Source: JBKHXU01 sp046565865 (GTDB lineage Bacteria; Pseudomonadota; Gammaproteobacteria; Acidiferrobacterales; Sulfurifustaceae). Taken from it: a stretch of 19,650 nucleotides of DNA. Under the pieces are notes generated by a model. The model searched no databases. It saw only the letters and a list, made by a program, of their open reading frames with translations, and was not told the origin of the DNA. The position numbers were made by a program, and so were the translations under genes. This document shows, in pieces, positions 6,205 to 13,813 of the stretch. Location: positions 1 through 19,650 of the forward strand of contig JBKHXU010000084.1 in NCBI GenBank assembly GCA_046565865.1, read 5' to 3'. Every line of letters begins with the position of its first letter. Within the stretch, counting starts at the first letter, position 1.

Positions 6205-8195
6205 TTCACGGGCATCGCGGCGCCGGCGTCGGCGGTCGCCGGCACTCGCTGGCGGCGACCGCTCAGCGAAAGACCGAGGCCCGCCAGAATAATGCCGCCG
6301 CCGAACCAAATGAATTGCACCAACGGATTGACATAGACGTGCACACCCCAGCGTCCGTCACCCACCGGATCGGCGAGCACGACGTAGACGTCGCGCAAGG
6401 GCGTCGAGTCGATGCCGGTTTCGGTCATCGGCGATTCCTGCATCGGATAGCGGCGGCGCTCTGGCGTCACCACGCGACCGCTTTTAAGCAACGTCAGGCG
6501 CGCCTCGGTGGAAATGTAGTTCGCCTCGCGAAACTCGCGCATGCCTTCGAAACGCAGCGACTCGCCCGCGACCTGCACTACGTCGCCCGGCCCCATGACC
6601 ACGGCCGCCTCGGAGCGGAACAGCCCCGAACCCACGAGCCCGAGGCTGATGATGACGATGCCGAAATGCACCACCACGCCGCCGTAGTGACGCCGATTGC
6701 TGAGCAAGGTCTTGCCGAATGCTCGCAGCAGCGGCTCACTCAGCTGCGCGCGGCGGATGCGTACCGCGCGCGCGTAATCGGTCGCGAGCGCAGCGCCGGC
6801 AAACACGGCGAGGCCGACGGCGACCGGCGCGGTCCAATGCCCGCCCAGCCAAAACAGGATCGCGAGCGCAGCGACAAGTCCGGCGATGCCCGGCCACAGC
6901 AGGCGCGCACGCAGGCGCTCGATGTTGGCCTTGCGCCACGGCACCAGCGGGCCGATTGCCATCAGCAACAGCACCGCGAGGAAGATCGGCACCATGACCG
7001 TATTAAAGTACGGCGCACCGACCGTGATCTTGTCGCCGCTGATGGCGTCGAGCGCCAGCGGATACAGCGTGCCGAGCAGCACGCACGCGCAGGCGACGGT
7101 GAAGATCACGTTGTTCCAAACGAACAGCGCCTCGCGCGACAGGAACGAGGTAATCGCCTCCTCCGCCTGCTGATAGCGGCCCTTCCATAAGAAGATACCG
7201 AACGAGACGCCGAGCACGATGGTCATGAACGCCAGAATATAGGCGCCGCGCCCCGGATCGACCGCGAACGCATGCACCGACGACAGCACGCCCGAACGCA
7301 CGAGGAAGGTGCCGAGCAGCGACAGTGAGAACGTGCTGATGACGAGAAAAATATTCCATGCGTGCAGCATGCGCCGCCGATCTTGCACCGTGATCGAATG
7401 AATCATCGCCGTGCCGAGCAGCCACGGCATGAACGACGCGTTCTCGACCGGATCCCACGCCCAGTAGCCGCCCCACCCAAGCTCGTAATACGCCCACCAG
7501 CCGCCGAGCATGATGCCGGTGGTGAGGAAGCCCCATGCGATCAGCGCCCAACGCCGGATGAGGCCGATCCACAGCTCGCTCTTCCACTGAGTGATGAGCG
7601 CCGTCATCGCGAACGCGAATGGCACGGAGAAGCCGACGTAGCCGAGATAAAGCATCGGCGGATGGAACACCATGCCGGGATCCTGCAGCAGCGGATTGAG
7701 ATCGCGCCCATCCGCCGGCGCCGGCAGCAACCGCTCGAACGGGCTCGACAGAAACAAGATCAAGCCGAAGAAGCCGACGATCAACCAACCTTGCACCGCC
7801 AAAATAGTCGGTAGATGTTCCGGATAGTTACGCCGCCCGTGCATCGAAACGATCCAGGTGTACAGCACCAGCACCCAAACCCACAAGTAAAGCGAGCCTT
7901 CGTGCCCGCCCCACAGCGCCGCCACCTTGTAGAAAAGCGGCAGTTGCAGATTGGAGTGCGAGGCCACGTAAGCGACGGAAAAATTGCTGGTGACGAACGC
8001 ATGAATGAGCGCGATCGCGCCGATCGACGTAAGCAGGAATACAACGGGCGCGGCGCTAACGCTCAAGACCCGCCATGCCGGCACCCGGAACACATGGGCC
8101 GCCAGCGGCGCCAACGCCTGCACCAGCGCGACCGCAAACGCGAGGTACGCAGCGAAATGACCCAGCTCGACAATATTCGCTGACAAACCGTTCAT
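6201..8195 (-). CDS. ccmF: Heme lyase / cytochrome c synthetase CcmF
   Basis: Integral membrane core of the heme ligation step: it takes heme from holo-CcmE and attaches it to apocytochrome c with CcmH and CcmI. The 664 residues have many membrane spans. The WWD motif is at about 233-258 (WAYYELGWGGYWAWDPVENA). All four conserved histidines are present: periplasmic H178 (VFHPP) and H308 (SVHAF), transmembrane H266 (MIHS) and H510 (VVHFG). They correspond to H173, H303, H261 and H491 of E. coli CcmF. The start ATG at 8195 aligns with family N-termini but has only a weak ribosome site. It is first in a ccmF-ccmH-ccmI run with 4-bp and 1-bp overlaps, behind its own promoter, instead of sitting between ccmE and ccmG. 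Confidence 0.96.
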   Translation of the reverse strand: MNGLSANIVELGHFAAYLAFAVALVQALAPLAAHVFRVPAWRVLSVSAAPVVFLLTSIGAIALIHAFVTSNFSVAYVASHSNLQLPLFYKVAALWGGHEGSLYLWVWVLVLYTWIVSMHGRRNYPEHLPTILAVQGWLIVGFFGLILFLSSPFERLLPAPADGRDLNPLLQDPGMVFHPPMLYLGYVGFSVPFAFAMTALITQWKSELWIGLIRRWALIAWGFLTTGIMLGGWWAYYELGWGGYWAWDPVENASFMPWLLGTAMIHSITVQDRRRMLHAWNIFLVISTFSLSLLGTFLVRSGVLSSVHAFAVDPGRGAYILAFMTIVLGVSFGIFLWKGRYQQAEEAITSFLSREALFVWNNVIFTVACACVLLGTLYPLALDAISGDKITVGAPYFNTVMVPIFLAVLLLMAIGPLVPWRKANIERLRARLLWPGIAGLVAALAILFWLGGHWTAPVAVGLAVFAGAALATDYARAVRIRRAQLSEPLLRAFGKTLLSNRRHYGGVVVHFGIVIISLGLVGSGLFRSEAAVVMGPGDVVQVAGESLRFEGMREFREANYISTEARLTLLKSGRVVTPERRRYPMQESPMTETGIDSTPLRDVYVVLADPVGDGRWGVHVYVNPLVQFIWFGGGIILAGLGLSLSGRRQRVPATADAGAAMPVK

Positions 8196-8255
8196 GAGGA
8201 TTTATTAAATTACCGATTGCGAAAGCGACATTCGAAGGCACCAAAAGCCGCACGC

Positions 8256-8284
8256 ATTGTAGCGGCGCAACCACGGCGAGTAAA
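8256..8284 (-). promoter_or_regulatory. Predicted sigma-70 promoter for ccmF-ccmH-ccmI
   Basis: On the minus strand: -35 TTTACT (8284-8279, 4/6 match), a spacer of exactly 17 bp, and -10 TACAAT (8261-8256, 5/6 match). Transcription would start near 8249, leaving a leader of about 55 nt before the ccmF ATG. It is well placed in the only non-coding gap upstream of ccmF. Confidence 0.5.
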
Positions 8285-8307
8285 AAAAGAAATTTACTAA
8301 CAGAATT

Positions 8308-8316
8308 TGTGGATAA
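8308..8316 (-). promoter_or_regulatory. Perfect DnaA-box match upstream of the ccmF promoter
   Basis: The minus strand reads TTATCCACA, identical to the E. coli consensus DnaA box. It lies about 60-68 bp upstream of the predicted ccmF start point. I see no cluster of further boxes, so it is not an origin. Chance occurrence cannot be excluded; the surroundings (8281-8320) are AT-rich. Confidence 0.35.
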
Positions 8317-8465
8317 GTATGTGAGCAACAGGAGCCCAACTCGCATCACGGGCTTTGGGTCTCGTACGCCAAATCAGATTGAACAATTTTTGCGCAATAA
8401 AGACTTCCCCCGGTTCAAGGCGTTAGCGCCAATGCGCCGGCAAATAAAGCAAAAAACCGACAACC

Positions 8466-8502
8466 ATAAAACGCGCTTGTGGCGCTGTGCACAACCAAGC
8501 GC
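8466..8502 (-). terminator. Probable intrinsic terminator of lptF-lptG
   Basis: Directly after the lptG TAG, the minus strand has GCGCTTG (8502-8496), a 16-nt loop and CAAGCGC (8479-8473), a perfect 7-bp stem, followed at once by GTTTTAT. The loop contains the palindrome TGTGCACA, and alternative pairings (GGCGCT/AGCGCC, TTGTG/CACAA) exist. The stem is modest and the loop long, so efficiency is uncertain. Apart from this, the promoter and the DnaA-box match, I see nothing in 8196-8502. Confidence 0.45.
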
Positions 8503-9570
8503 CTATTGGGTACGGCGCAGCAGCACCACGGCGAGCGCCAGGAACAGCAGCAGCGGTACCGATGCCGCGACGAACGGCGGTACCCCATAAATGACGGCCA
8601 AGTAGCCGACGCTGCGATGCACCACCACGAACACGAGGCCAAGCAGAATGCCGATAAAAATCCGCTGCGCCAGCCCGCCGCTGCGCGCCGGCTTGAACAC
8701 GAATGGCGTTGCCAGCAGCACCATGATCGCAGTCGCAAACGGCATCAGGAGTTTTTGCCACAGACTCAGCGAGTAGCGCGCCGTCTCCTGCCCGTTGGCG
8801 CGCAGGTGCCGGATATAGCGCAGGAGCTGCTGCATCGACAGCGCCTCCGGACGCACAGCGAACACCGCGACCACATCGGGCGTCAGGGCGGCGCGCCAGG
8901 TCAGCTCAGGGGCGTTTTGCACCGTCACCGCCTCGGTGTCGATAATGCTTCGACGCACATCCTGCAGACGCCAGCCGTCGCCGACATAGACCGCGCGGCG
9001 CGCCGTCGTGTGCGTACGCAGCTGCGCGTCGGGAGACAACTCCAAGATGCTAACGCCGAGCAGACTTAGATCCGGCAGCACCTCAACGAGATTGACGAAC
9101 GCCTTGCCGTCGCGCAGCCACACGCCGGTGCCGCCCTGCTGAAATCCGGTCGCCAGCGCCTGCGCGCGTCCGGTCTGCGCCAGGGTTTCGGCGCGCGGCA
9201 CCACCCATTCGCCGATACCGATCGCCGCGATCACGAACACAACCCCGGTTTTGACCACGGCGCCGACGATACGCAGGCGCGACACGCCGGCCGCGCGCAT
9301 GGCGATCAGCTCCGAGCTGACGGCGAGCGTGGATAGGCCGAGTAACACCCCGACCAGCACCGCTACCGGAAACAACTCGTAGATTTTGCGCGGCTGGCTC
9401 AGCACGACGTAGCGCAACAGCTCGTAGAACCCGAACGTGCCACGACCGTAGTCCGGCAGCACATCGACCAGCACTACAAACATGAACAGCGCGAGCAGCA
9501 CGCCCATCACCAGTAACGTGCTGAAGATCAGCCGCCGTCCGATATAGCGGTCGAGCAGACTGACGATCAC
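8503..9570 (-). CDS. lptG: LPS export ABC transporter permease LptG
   Basis: One of the two permease subunits of LptB2FG, which lifts lipopolysaccharide out of the inner membrane toward the LptC-LptA-LptD bridge. The 355 residues fit the YjgP/YjgQ family (E. coli LptG has 360): an N-terminal LLDRYIGRRL start typical of LptG, transmembrane helices at the beginning, the coupling-helix region SSELIAMRAAGVS (contact with LptB), a periplasmic beta-jellyroll in the middle, and three C-terminal helices. The start is GTG at 9570, overlapping the lptF stop as GTGA. A longer frame running back to 9867 lies antisense-like inside lptF and is rejected. The gene order lptF-lptG is conserved in proteobacteria. 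Confidence 0.94.
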   Translation of the reverse strand: MIVSLLDRYIGRRLIFSTLLVMGVLLALFMFVVLVDVLPDYGRGTFGFYELLRYVVLSQPRKIYELFPVAVLVGVLLGLSTLAVSSELIAMRAAGVSRLRIVGAVVKTGVVFVIAAIGIGEWVVPRAETLAQTGRAQALATGFQQGGTGVWLRDGKAFVNLVEVLPDLSLLGVSILELSPDAQLRTHTTARRAVYVGDGWRLQDVRRSIIDTEAVTVQNAPELTWRAALTPDVVAVFAVRPEALSMQQLLRYIRHLRANGQETARYSLSLWQKLLMPFATAIMVLLATPFVFKPARSGGLAQRIFIGILLGLVFVVVHRSVGYLAVIYGVPPFVAASVPLLLFLALAVVLLRRTQ

Positions 9571-10652
9571 GACGTCACCCGCGGCGGCCGCGTCCACAGC
9601 GGGCGGTAGTGCATCCGGCGCGCGAGCCAGAACGCAACCAGCACCGCGAACAGCGCGTGTACCCACCACAACCCGAGCACGGCCGGTACCTGCCCTTTCT
9701 TCAGGAACGTCACCCCGAGACCGAGGAGATTGGAGTAGATGAAATACACCAACACCGCGGTAAACAGGTTGGAGAGTCGACCGCGGCGCGCGTCGGTATA
9801 GGCGAGCGCGAGCGCGAACGCCGCGAGCACGAACACCAAGATCGGCTTCGACAATCGCCAATGCCATTCGGCGCTGGCGGCGAGCGAGGTCTCGCGCAGC
9901 AGCCGCCGCGGCGGCAGCGTCTCTAACGTCGACGGCACGTTGAGCGGCCGCGATTCGAGACGCGCGGTGTAGGTCTCGAACGCCATCAACTGATAGTCGG
10001 GCTGGCCCGGGGTGCCGTCGTAGGCCCAGCCGTCGTGCAGGCGCACGAAGCGCTCGCCGGTGCGCGGATCGGTGTACGGCGCGCCGGAGCGCGCGATCAG
10101 CACGCGCGGGCGGTCGTTCAGCTTACCGAGGAAAACGTGGCGCAGCGTCCCGTCATCGGCGATGTCTTCGGCGTAGAGGATACGCCCGTCGCCCGCGGAT
10201 TCGCTGAACGTGCCCGGGGTAATGCCCGCGAACTCGGGGCGCTGCGCGCCGCTGGCCTTGATCACGTCCAGCTCGCGGTTGGCGAGCGGCGTGAGATAGA
10301 ACGCGGCGACCGCCGTTGCCACCGCCACCACCGCCGCCAATACCATCACCGGCCGCAGCAACTGCAACAACCCGACGCCGCACGCCGCCAGTACCGTCAT
10401 CTCGTTATCGCGATACCAGCGCGACAACGTCAGGAGCACGCCGAGATAGAAACCGAGCGGCAGCAGCAGGTCGAGCCGCTTTAACGTCTGCCAGCCGAGC
10501 AGCGCGAACACGACCTGTTCCGCGAAATCGCCGCGCGCGGCACGCCCGAGGATGGCGGTCAGGCCAAAAAACACGATCACGATCAATAGCACAACCACGA
10601 TCGCCGCCGTCGCCGTAGAGGCCTCGCGATACAGGGCGCGGTGGATGAGCAT
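9567..10652 (-). CDS. lptF: LPS export ABC transporter permease LptF
   Basis: Partner permease of LptG in the LptB2FG exporter. The 361 residues begin with IHRALYREASTA, the family-typical amphipathic start before helix 1. They continue with the coupling segment YRDNEMTVLAACGVG (LptB contact), a periplasmic jellyroll domain (about 130-260), and three C-terminal transmembrane helices. Length matches E. coli LptF (366). The ATG at 10652 aligns with the expected N-terminus; no strong ribosome site is visible before it. Divergent from pepA across a 284-bp gap, the same neighbour arrangement found in many gammaproteobacteria. I could not find a confident promoter for it. Confidence 0.94.
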   Translation of the reverse strand: MLIHRALYREASTATAAIVVVLLIVIVFFGLTAILGRAARGDFAEQVVFALLGWQTLKRLDLLLPLGFYLGVLLTLSRWYRDNEMTVLAACGVGLLQLLRPVMVLAAVVAVATAVAAFYLTPLANRELDVIKASGAQRPEFAGITPGTFSESAGDGRILYAEDIADDGTLRHVFLGKLNDRPRVLIARSGAPYTDPRTGERFVRLHDGWAYDGTPGQPDYQLMAFETYTARLESRPLNVPSTLETLPPRRLLRETSLAASAEWHWRLSKPILVFVLAAFALALAYTDARRGRLSNLFTAVLVYFIYSNLLGLGVTFLKKGQVPAVLGLWWVHALFAVLVAFWLARRMHYRPLWTRPPRVTS

Positions 10653-10690
10653 CTTAGCGGCTACGCCCGCGGCAGCTTTGGGTACGGCTA

Positions 10691-10717
10691 TGGATTCCTG
10701 CTTCCGCGGGAATGACG
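10691..10717. repeat. Short palindromic repeat of the GGATTCC...GGAATGACG type
   Basis: ATTCCTGC (10694-10701), loop TTCC, GCGGGAAT (10706-10713): an 8-bp stem with one G-U pair. From memory, near-identical elements (TGGATTCCCGCTTTCGCGGGAATGACG) are scattered between genes in many proteobacterial genomes. It lies 38 bp upstream of the lptF start and would be in its leader. It differs in sequence from the three longer palindromes flanking valS and the FKBP gene. Confidence 0.6.
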
Positions 10718-10746
10718 GCGACAGGGTGGTTCAGCGGCGCCAAACT

Positions 10747-10776
10747 TTGACAGTCGCCGCGTAAAGGTCGCAAAAT
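10747..10776 (+). promoter_or_regulatory. Candidate promoter for pepA-holC
   Basis: -35 TTGACA (10747-10752, perfect), an 18-bp spacer, and -10 CAAAAT (10771-10776, 4/6). This predicts a leader of about 150 nt before the pepA ATG. Other -10-like sites (TATAAC at 10890 and 10923) have no matching -35, and the second is too close to the start codon. The pepA ribosome site is weak (GGAG at 10918-10921, 15 nt from ATG). Confidence 0.35.
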
Positions 10777-10801
10777 GCGCCCGATTGAGCCACGGCGGCA
10801 A

Positions 10802-10815
10802 AAATCGACCGATTT
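10802..10815. promoter_or_regulatory. Perfect dyad AAATCG-AC-CGATTT in the lptF/pepA gap
   Basis: A 14-bp inverted repeat with 6-bp arms, the size of a dimeric repressor site, about 26 bp past the candidate pepA -10 box. It could be an operator or a chance palindrome. E. coli PepA is itself a DNA-binding regulator that controls its own gene, so autoregulation is one option, with no direct evidence here. Confidence 0.25.
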
Positions 10816-10936
10816 GTCCGTTTTCAGGGCGCGATGTCCTTCCAAGATGTTGAGCGCGAAACGGATTCGGCGCCCGATGCGGCAAAAAATATAACACAAT
10901 CCCTTCCCGACCAACGCGGAGTTATAACGACCCATC

Positions 10937-12481
10937 ATGGAATATTTGGTAAAGAGCGGGACCCCGGAGAAGCAGCGCAGCCCCTGTCTCGTGGTCGGCG
11001 TGTATAGCGGCCGCAAGTTGTCCGAAGCCGCGGCGCAGATCGATGCGGTCGCGGGCGGCGCCATCGCCGCCGTTTTGCGCCGCGGCGATCATCAAGGCAA
11101 AACCGGGCAGACGCTGCTGCTGCACCATATCCCCAAGCTCGCGAGCGAGCGCGTGCTGCTGGTCGGTTGCGGCAAGGAGAAAGAATTCAACGATGCGCGC
11201 TATCGCGAGGCGACGGCGGCGGCGGTGTCGGCGCTGAAGAATACCGGCGCGACGGAAGCGACCTCGTATCTGACCGAGCTCGACGTCAAAGGCCGCGACA
11301 TTGCCTGGAAGCTGCGCCAGGCGGTGGAAGTGACGGAGGCCGCGCTTTATCGCTTCGATCAGTTGAAGAGCAAGAAGAACGATGACAACAACAAACGCGC
11401 GCTGCGACGCCTGATCCTGGCGGTATCGAAACGCAGCGATCTCGCGGCGGGCGAAAACGCCGTGCGCGAAGGTGTCGCGATCGCGGCCGGCGTCAAGCTC
11501 GCCAAGGATCTCGGCAATCTGCCCGGCAACATCTGCACTCCCACCTATCTCGCCGAACAAGCGCTCGATCTCGCGAAGCACTACAGCAAGATCAAGACCA
11601 CGGTGGTCGAGGAAGCCGAGATGCGTAAGCTCGGCATGGGCGCGCTGCTGTCGGTGGCGCGCGGCAGTCGCCAGCCGCCGAAGCTGATCGTGCTCGAGTA
11701 TCGCGGGCGCGGCGACGACTCCGCGCCGGTGGTGTTGGTCGGCAAGGGCCTCACGTTCGATGCCGGCGGCATATCGATCAAGCCGGCGGCGAACATGGAC
11801 GAGATGAAGTACGACATGTGCGGCGGCGCCTCGGTGCTCGGCAGTATCCGCGCGGCGGCGGAGTTGAAGCTGCGCATCAACGTCGTCGGCGTGATCCCGA
11901 GCTCGGAAAATCTGCCCGACGGCGACGCCAACAAACCGGGCGACATCGTCACCTCGATGTCGGGACAAACCATCGAAGTGCTCAACACCGACGCCGAGGG
12001 CCGTTTGATCTTGTGCGACGCATTGACCTACGTCGCGCGCTTCAAGCCCGCGGTCGTCGTCGACATCGCCACGCTCACCGGCGCCTGCGTCATCGCCCTC
12101 GGCAACCAGGCGAGCGGGCTCATGAGCAACAACGACGCGCTCGCGCGCGAGCTGCTCAATGCCGGCAAGTACACCTACGATCGCGCGTGGCAGTTGCCGC
12201 TGTGGGACGAATACCAGAAGCAGCTCGACAGCAACTTCGCCGACATGGCCAACATCGGCGGGCGCGAGGCCGGCGCCATCATCGGCGGCTCGTTCCTTGC
12301 GCGCTACACCAAGGACTACAAGTGGGCGCACTTGGACATCGCCGGCACCGCCTGGCGGACCGGGCGCGACAAAGGCGCCACCGGGCGTCCGGTACCGTTG
12401 CTGACCCAATTCCTCATCAGTCGCGCCGCGGCCGGCGGACAGCCGGAAGCGGCCGCTGCCGACAACGACGTCGCCGCATGA
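10937..12481 (+). CDS. pepA: Leucyl aminopeptidase PepA (M17, cytosol aminopeptidase)
   Basis: Hexameric dizinc/manganese peptidase that removes N-terminal residues, especially leucine, in the cytoplasm; in E. coli it also binds DNA in cer recombination and carAB control. The 514 residues align with E. coli PepA from the first residue (MEYLVKSGTPEKQRS), which fixes the ATG at 10937. The N-terminal macro-like domain is followed by the catalytic domain with metal ligands K270, D275, D293, D352 and E354, catalytic K282 and R356, and the M17 signature NTDAEGRL (350-357). Ligand numbering is the same as in E. coli. The C-terminal tail is alanine-rich and slightly longer. The stop overlaps holC as ATGA. 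Confidence 0.97.
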   Translation: MEYLVKSGTPEKQRSPCLVVGVYSGRKLSEAAAQIDAVAGGAIAAVLRRGDHQGKTGQTLLLHHIPKLASERVLLVGCGKEKEFNDARYREATAAAVSALKNTGATEATSYLTELDVKGRDIAWKLRQAVEVTEAALYRFDQLKSKKNDDNNKRALRRLILAVSKRSDLAAGENAVREGVAIAAGVKLAKDLGNLPGNICTPTYLAEQALDLAKHYSKIKTTVVEEAEMRKLGMGALLSVARGSRQPPKLIVLEYRGRGDDSAPVVLVGKGLTFDAGGISIKPAANMDEMKYDMCGGASVLGSIRAAAELKLRINVVGVIPSSENLPDGDANKPGDIVTSMSGQTIEVLNTDAEGRLILCDALTYVARFKPAVVVDIATLTGACVIALGNQASGLMSNNDALARELLNAGKYTYDRAWQLPLWDEYQKQLDSNFADMANIGGREAGAIIGGSFLARYTKDYKWAHLDIAGTAWRTGRDKGATGRPVPLLTQFLISRAAAGGQPEAAAADNDVAA

Positions 12482-12885
12482 CGCGCGTCGATTTTTATCT
12501 CGCGAACGGCGACAAGCACCTCGCGGCGTGCAAACTGGTTCACAAGGCGTTCCGTCTCGGGCACCGCATTTACCTGCGCACCCAAGACGCGAGCGAGACC
12601 GAACGGCTGGACGAGCTGCTGTGGACCTTCGCCGCCGGCAGCTTCATTCCGCACCGGCGTGACGGCAACGACGCGCGGGTGCCGGTGGTGATCGGTCACG
12701 ACGCGCCGCCGGAGGCGTTCAACGATGTCATGGTCTCGCTCGCGCACGAGGTGGCCCCGTATTACGACCGGTTTCAGCGCGTGGCCGAGATCGTCGGCGC
12801 CGAAGATACCGACAAGCAACGCGCGCGCGAGCGCTTTCGCTTCTATCGCGAGCGCGGTTGCGCACTTGAGACCCACACACTCTAG
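12478..12885 (+). CDS. holC: DNA polymerase III chi subunit HolC
   Basis: Chi links the clamp-loader complex (through psi, HolD) to single-strand binding protein SSB at the replication fork. The 135 residues match the family: RVDFYLANGD at the start, AACKLVHKAFRLGHRIYLRTQD, then LDELLWTFAAGSFIPH and PVVIGHD, ending with the conserved RARERFRFYRERG helix. E. coli HolC has 147 residues. The start is ATG at 12478 inside the pepA stop (ATGA), so translation is probably coupled. The pepA-holC-valS order is common in gammaproteobacteria. The next gene starts 4 bp after the stop. Confidence 0.93.
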   Translation: MTRVDFYLANGDKHLAACKLVHKAFRLGHRIYLRTQDASETERLDELLWTFAAGSFIPHRRDGNDARVPVVIGHDAPPEAFNDVMVSLAHEVAPYYDRFQRVAEIVGAEDTDKQRARERFRFYRERGCALETHTL

Positions 12886-12889
12886 TCCC

Positions 12890-13681
12890 ATGCCCAACGG
12901 TCCGCTCAAGCACAAGCCTCAAAAAAAGCACACGCTTGAGGAAGTGCTGAAGTCGCTGCAGGACCTCATTCGCAACGACCTGATCGAGGCCGAGCGCGTG
13001 ACGCAGCCGCCGCCGGCACCCACACCGCCGTCCGCGCCACCACCCGCCGACGCATTCGACAACGCGCTCGATACGCTGGACCATCTCATCGATCACGAGC
13101 TGATCGAACCGGCCAAACAGGCGCGCGCCCACCCGCCGCCGACGGACGACGACCTGCCGCCGGAGGACACCAATTCGCCCGACGACGACACGCTGATCAA
13201 CGAATCTCTTGCGGCGGATGAGGCGCTTAGCGCTGCGACCGACGATGGCAGAGATCTTGCACCTCCATGGTCAGCGGCGCCGGAATCGGATGCGCCGCGC
13301 GGGGTGCAAGACGCGTTTCCATTCGACGTCGCGCCGGCAGATGCCAGCGCGCCGGAGGAGATCGACGCCGCCCCCGCGCCCGATGCCGCCGAACCCATTG
13401 CCGACGCAACGATCGCCGACGTGCCGCCACGCACTAACACCGCCCGGTCCCTGCCGGAAGACGACATCCCCGTGCTGCACGAGGTGGCGCACGAGATTTT
13501 GGCCGCGGCACCGACGCTCCCCACGCCCGAACAGGCACGCGACATTGCGATCCACGTCGTCGCCCGCCTGAACATCGAGCTACGCAAGGGCGGCGCACAA
13601 CCGCTCGATCCGAGTACAATAGACCGCTTACAAAAACTGCTGGGCGAGGCACTGGCCTCGAAGGCGTCCGGCCACTCGTAA
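12890..13681 (+). CDS. Unknown acidic, proline-rich protein with an internal duplication (between holC and valS)
   Basis: Family not recognised. The 263-residue product starts at ATG 12890, 4 bp after holC, and very likely shares its transcript. Seen: a basic N-terminus (KHKPQKKH), then helix motif A at 16-35 (LEEVLKSLQDLIRNDLIE) and motif B at 56-75 (FDNALDTLDHLIDHELIE) with identical L-x2-L-x2-LI-x3-LIE spacing, joined by a proline-rich linker. Residues about 81-190 are low-complexity, rich in Asp, Glu, Ala and Pro, and probably disordered. The last ~70 residues (IPVLHEVAHEIL, then ARDIAIHVVARLNIELRK and IDRLQKLLGEAL) look like a small helical domain. No signal peptide or membrane segment. 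The layout (short binding motifs, flexible spacer, folded tail) suggests a cytoplasmic adaptor or scaffold, perhaps tied to replication or translation by its neighbours; that is inference. Confidence 0.85.
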   Translation: MPNGPLKHKPQKKHTLEEVLKSLQDLIRNDLIEAERVTQPPPAPTPPSAPPPADAFDNALDTLDHLIDHELIEPAKQARAHPPPTDDDLPPEDTNSPDDDTLINESLAADEALSAATDDGRDLAPPWSAAPESDAPRGVQDAFPFDVAPADASAPEEIDAAPAPDAAEPIADATIADVPPRTNTARSLPEDDIPVLHEVAHEILAAAPTLPTPEQARDIAIHVVARLNIELRKGGAQPLDPSTIDRLQKLLGEALASKASGHS

Positions 13682-13690
13682 ACGACGAAT

Positions 13691-13782
13691 GCTGTCATTG
13701 CGAGGAGCCGAAGGCGACGAAGCAATCTCCCAACGCATAGACCTTCGGTAGGAGATTGCTTCGCTTCGCTCGCAATGACAGC
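13691..13782. repeat. Long palindromic intergenic repeat, copy 1 (before valS)
   Basis: A 92-bp hairpin with two perfect stem segments: GCTGTCATTGCGAG (13691-13704) with its complement at 13769-13782 (14 bp), and CGAAGCAATCTCC (13718-13730) with its complement at 13751-13763 (13 bp). The apical loop is 20 nt. The left half shares GTCATTGCGAGGAGC and CGACGAAGCAATCTC with copy 2. No coding potential. It may stop or stabilise the pepA-holC transcript, but no T-run follows it. Confidence 0.85.
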
Positions 13783-13813
13783 GTAGTTAGGCTATTAACA
13801 CCTGTTGGATCAC

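Noticed and set aside
6174..7190. 338-codon open frame on the plus strand opposite ccmF and ccmH
   Set aside because: Composition (His, Arg, Asp, Gln rich) is typical of antisense reading of GC-rich coding DNA, and ccmF/ccmH are certain.
9571..9867. N-terminal extension of lptG by about 99 codons
   Set aside because: It lies wholly inside lptF in another frame, has no membrane or family character, and the GTG at 9570 gives the standard LptG N-terminus and length.
10922..12409. 495-codon open frame on the minus strand opposite pepA
   Set aside because: It is a GC-skew shadow of pepA. The plus strand encodes a full-length PepA with every catalytic residue; the antisense product has no recognisable domain.
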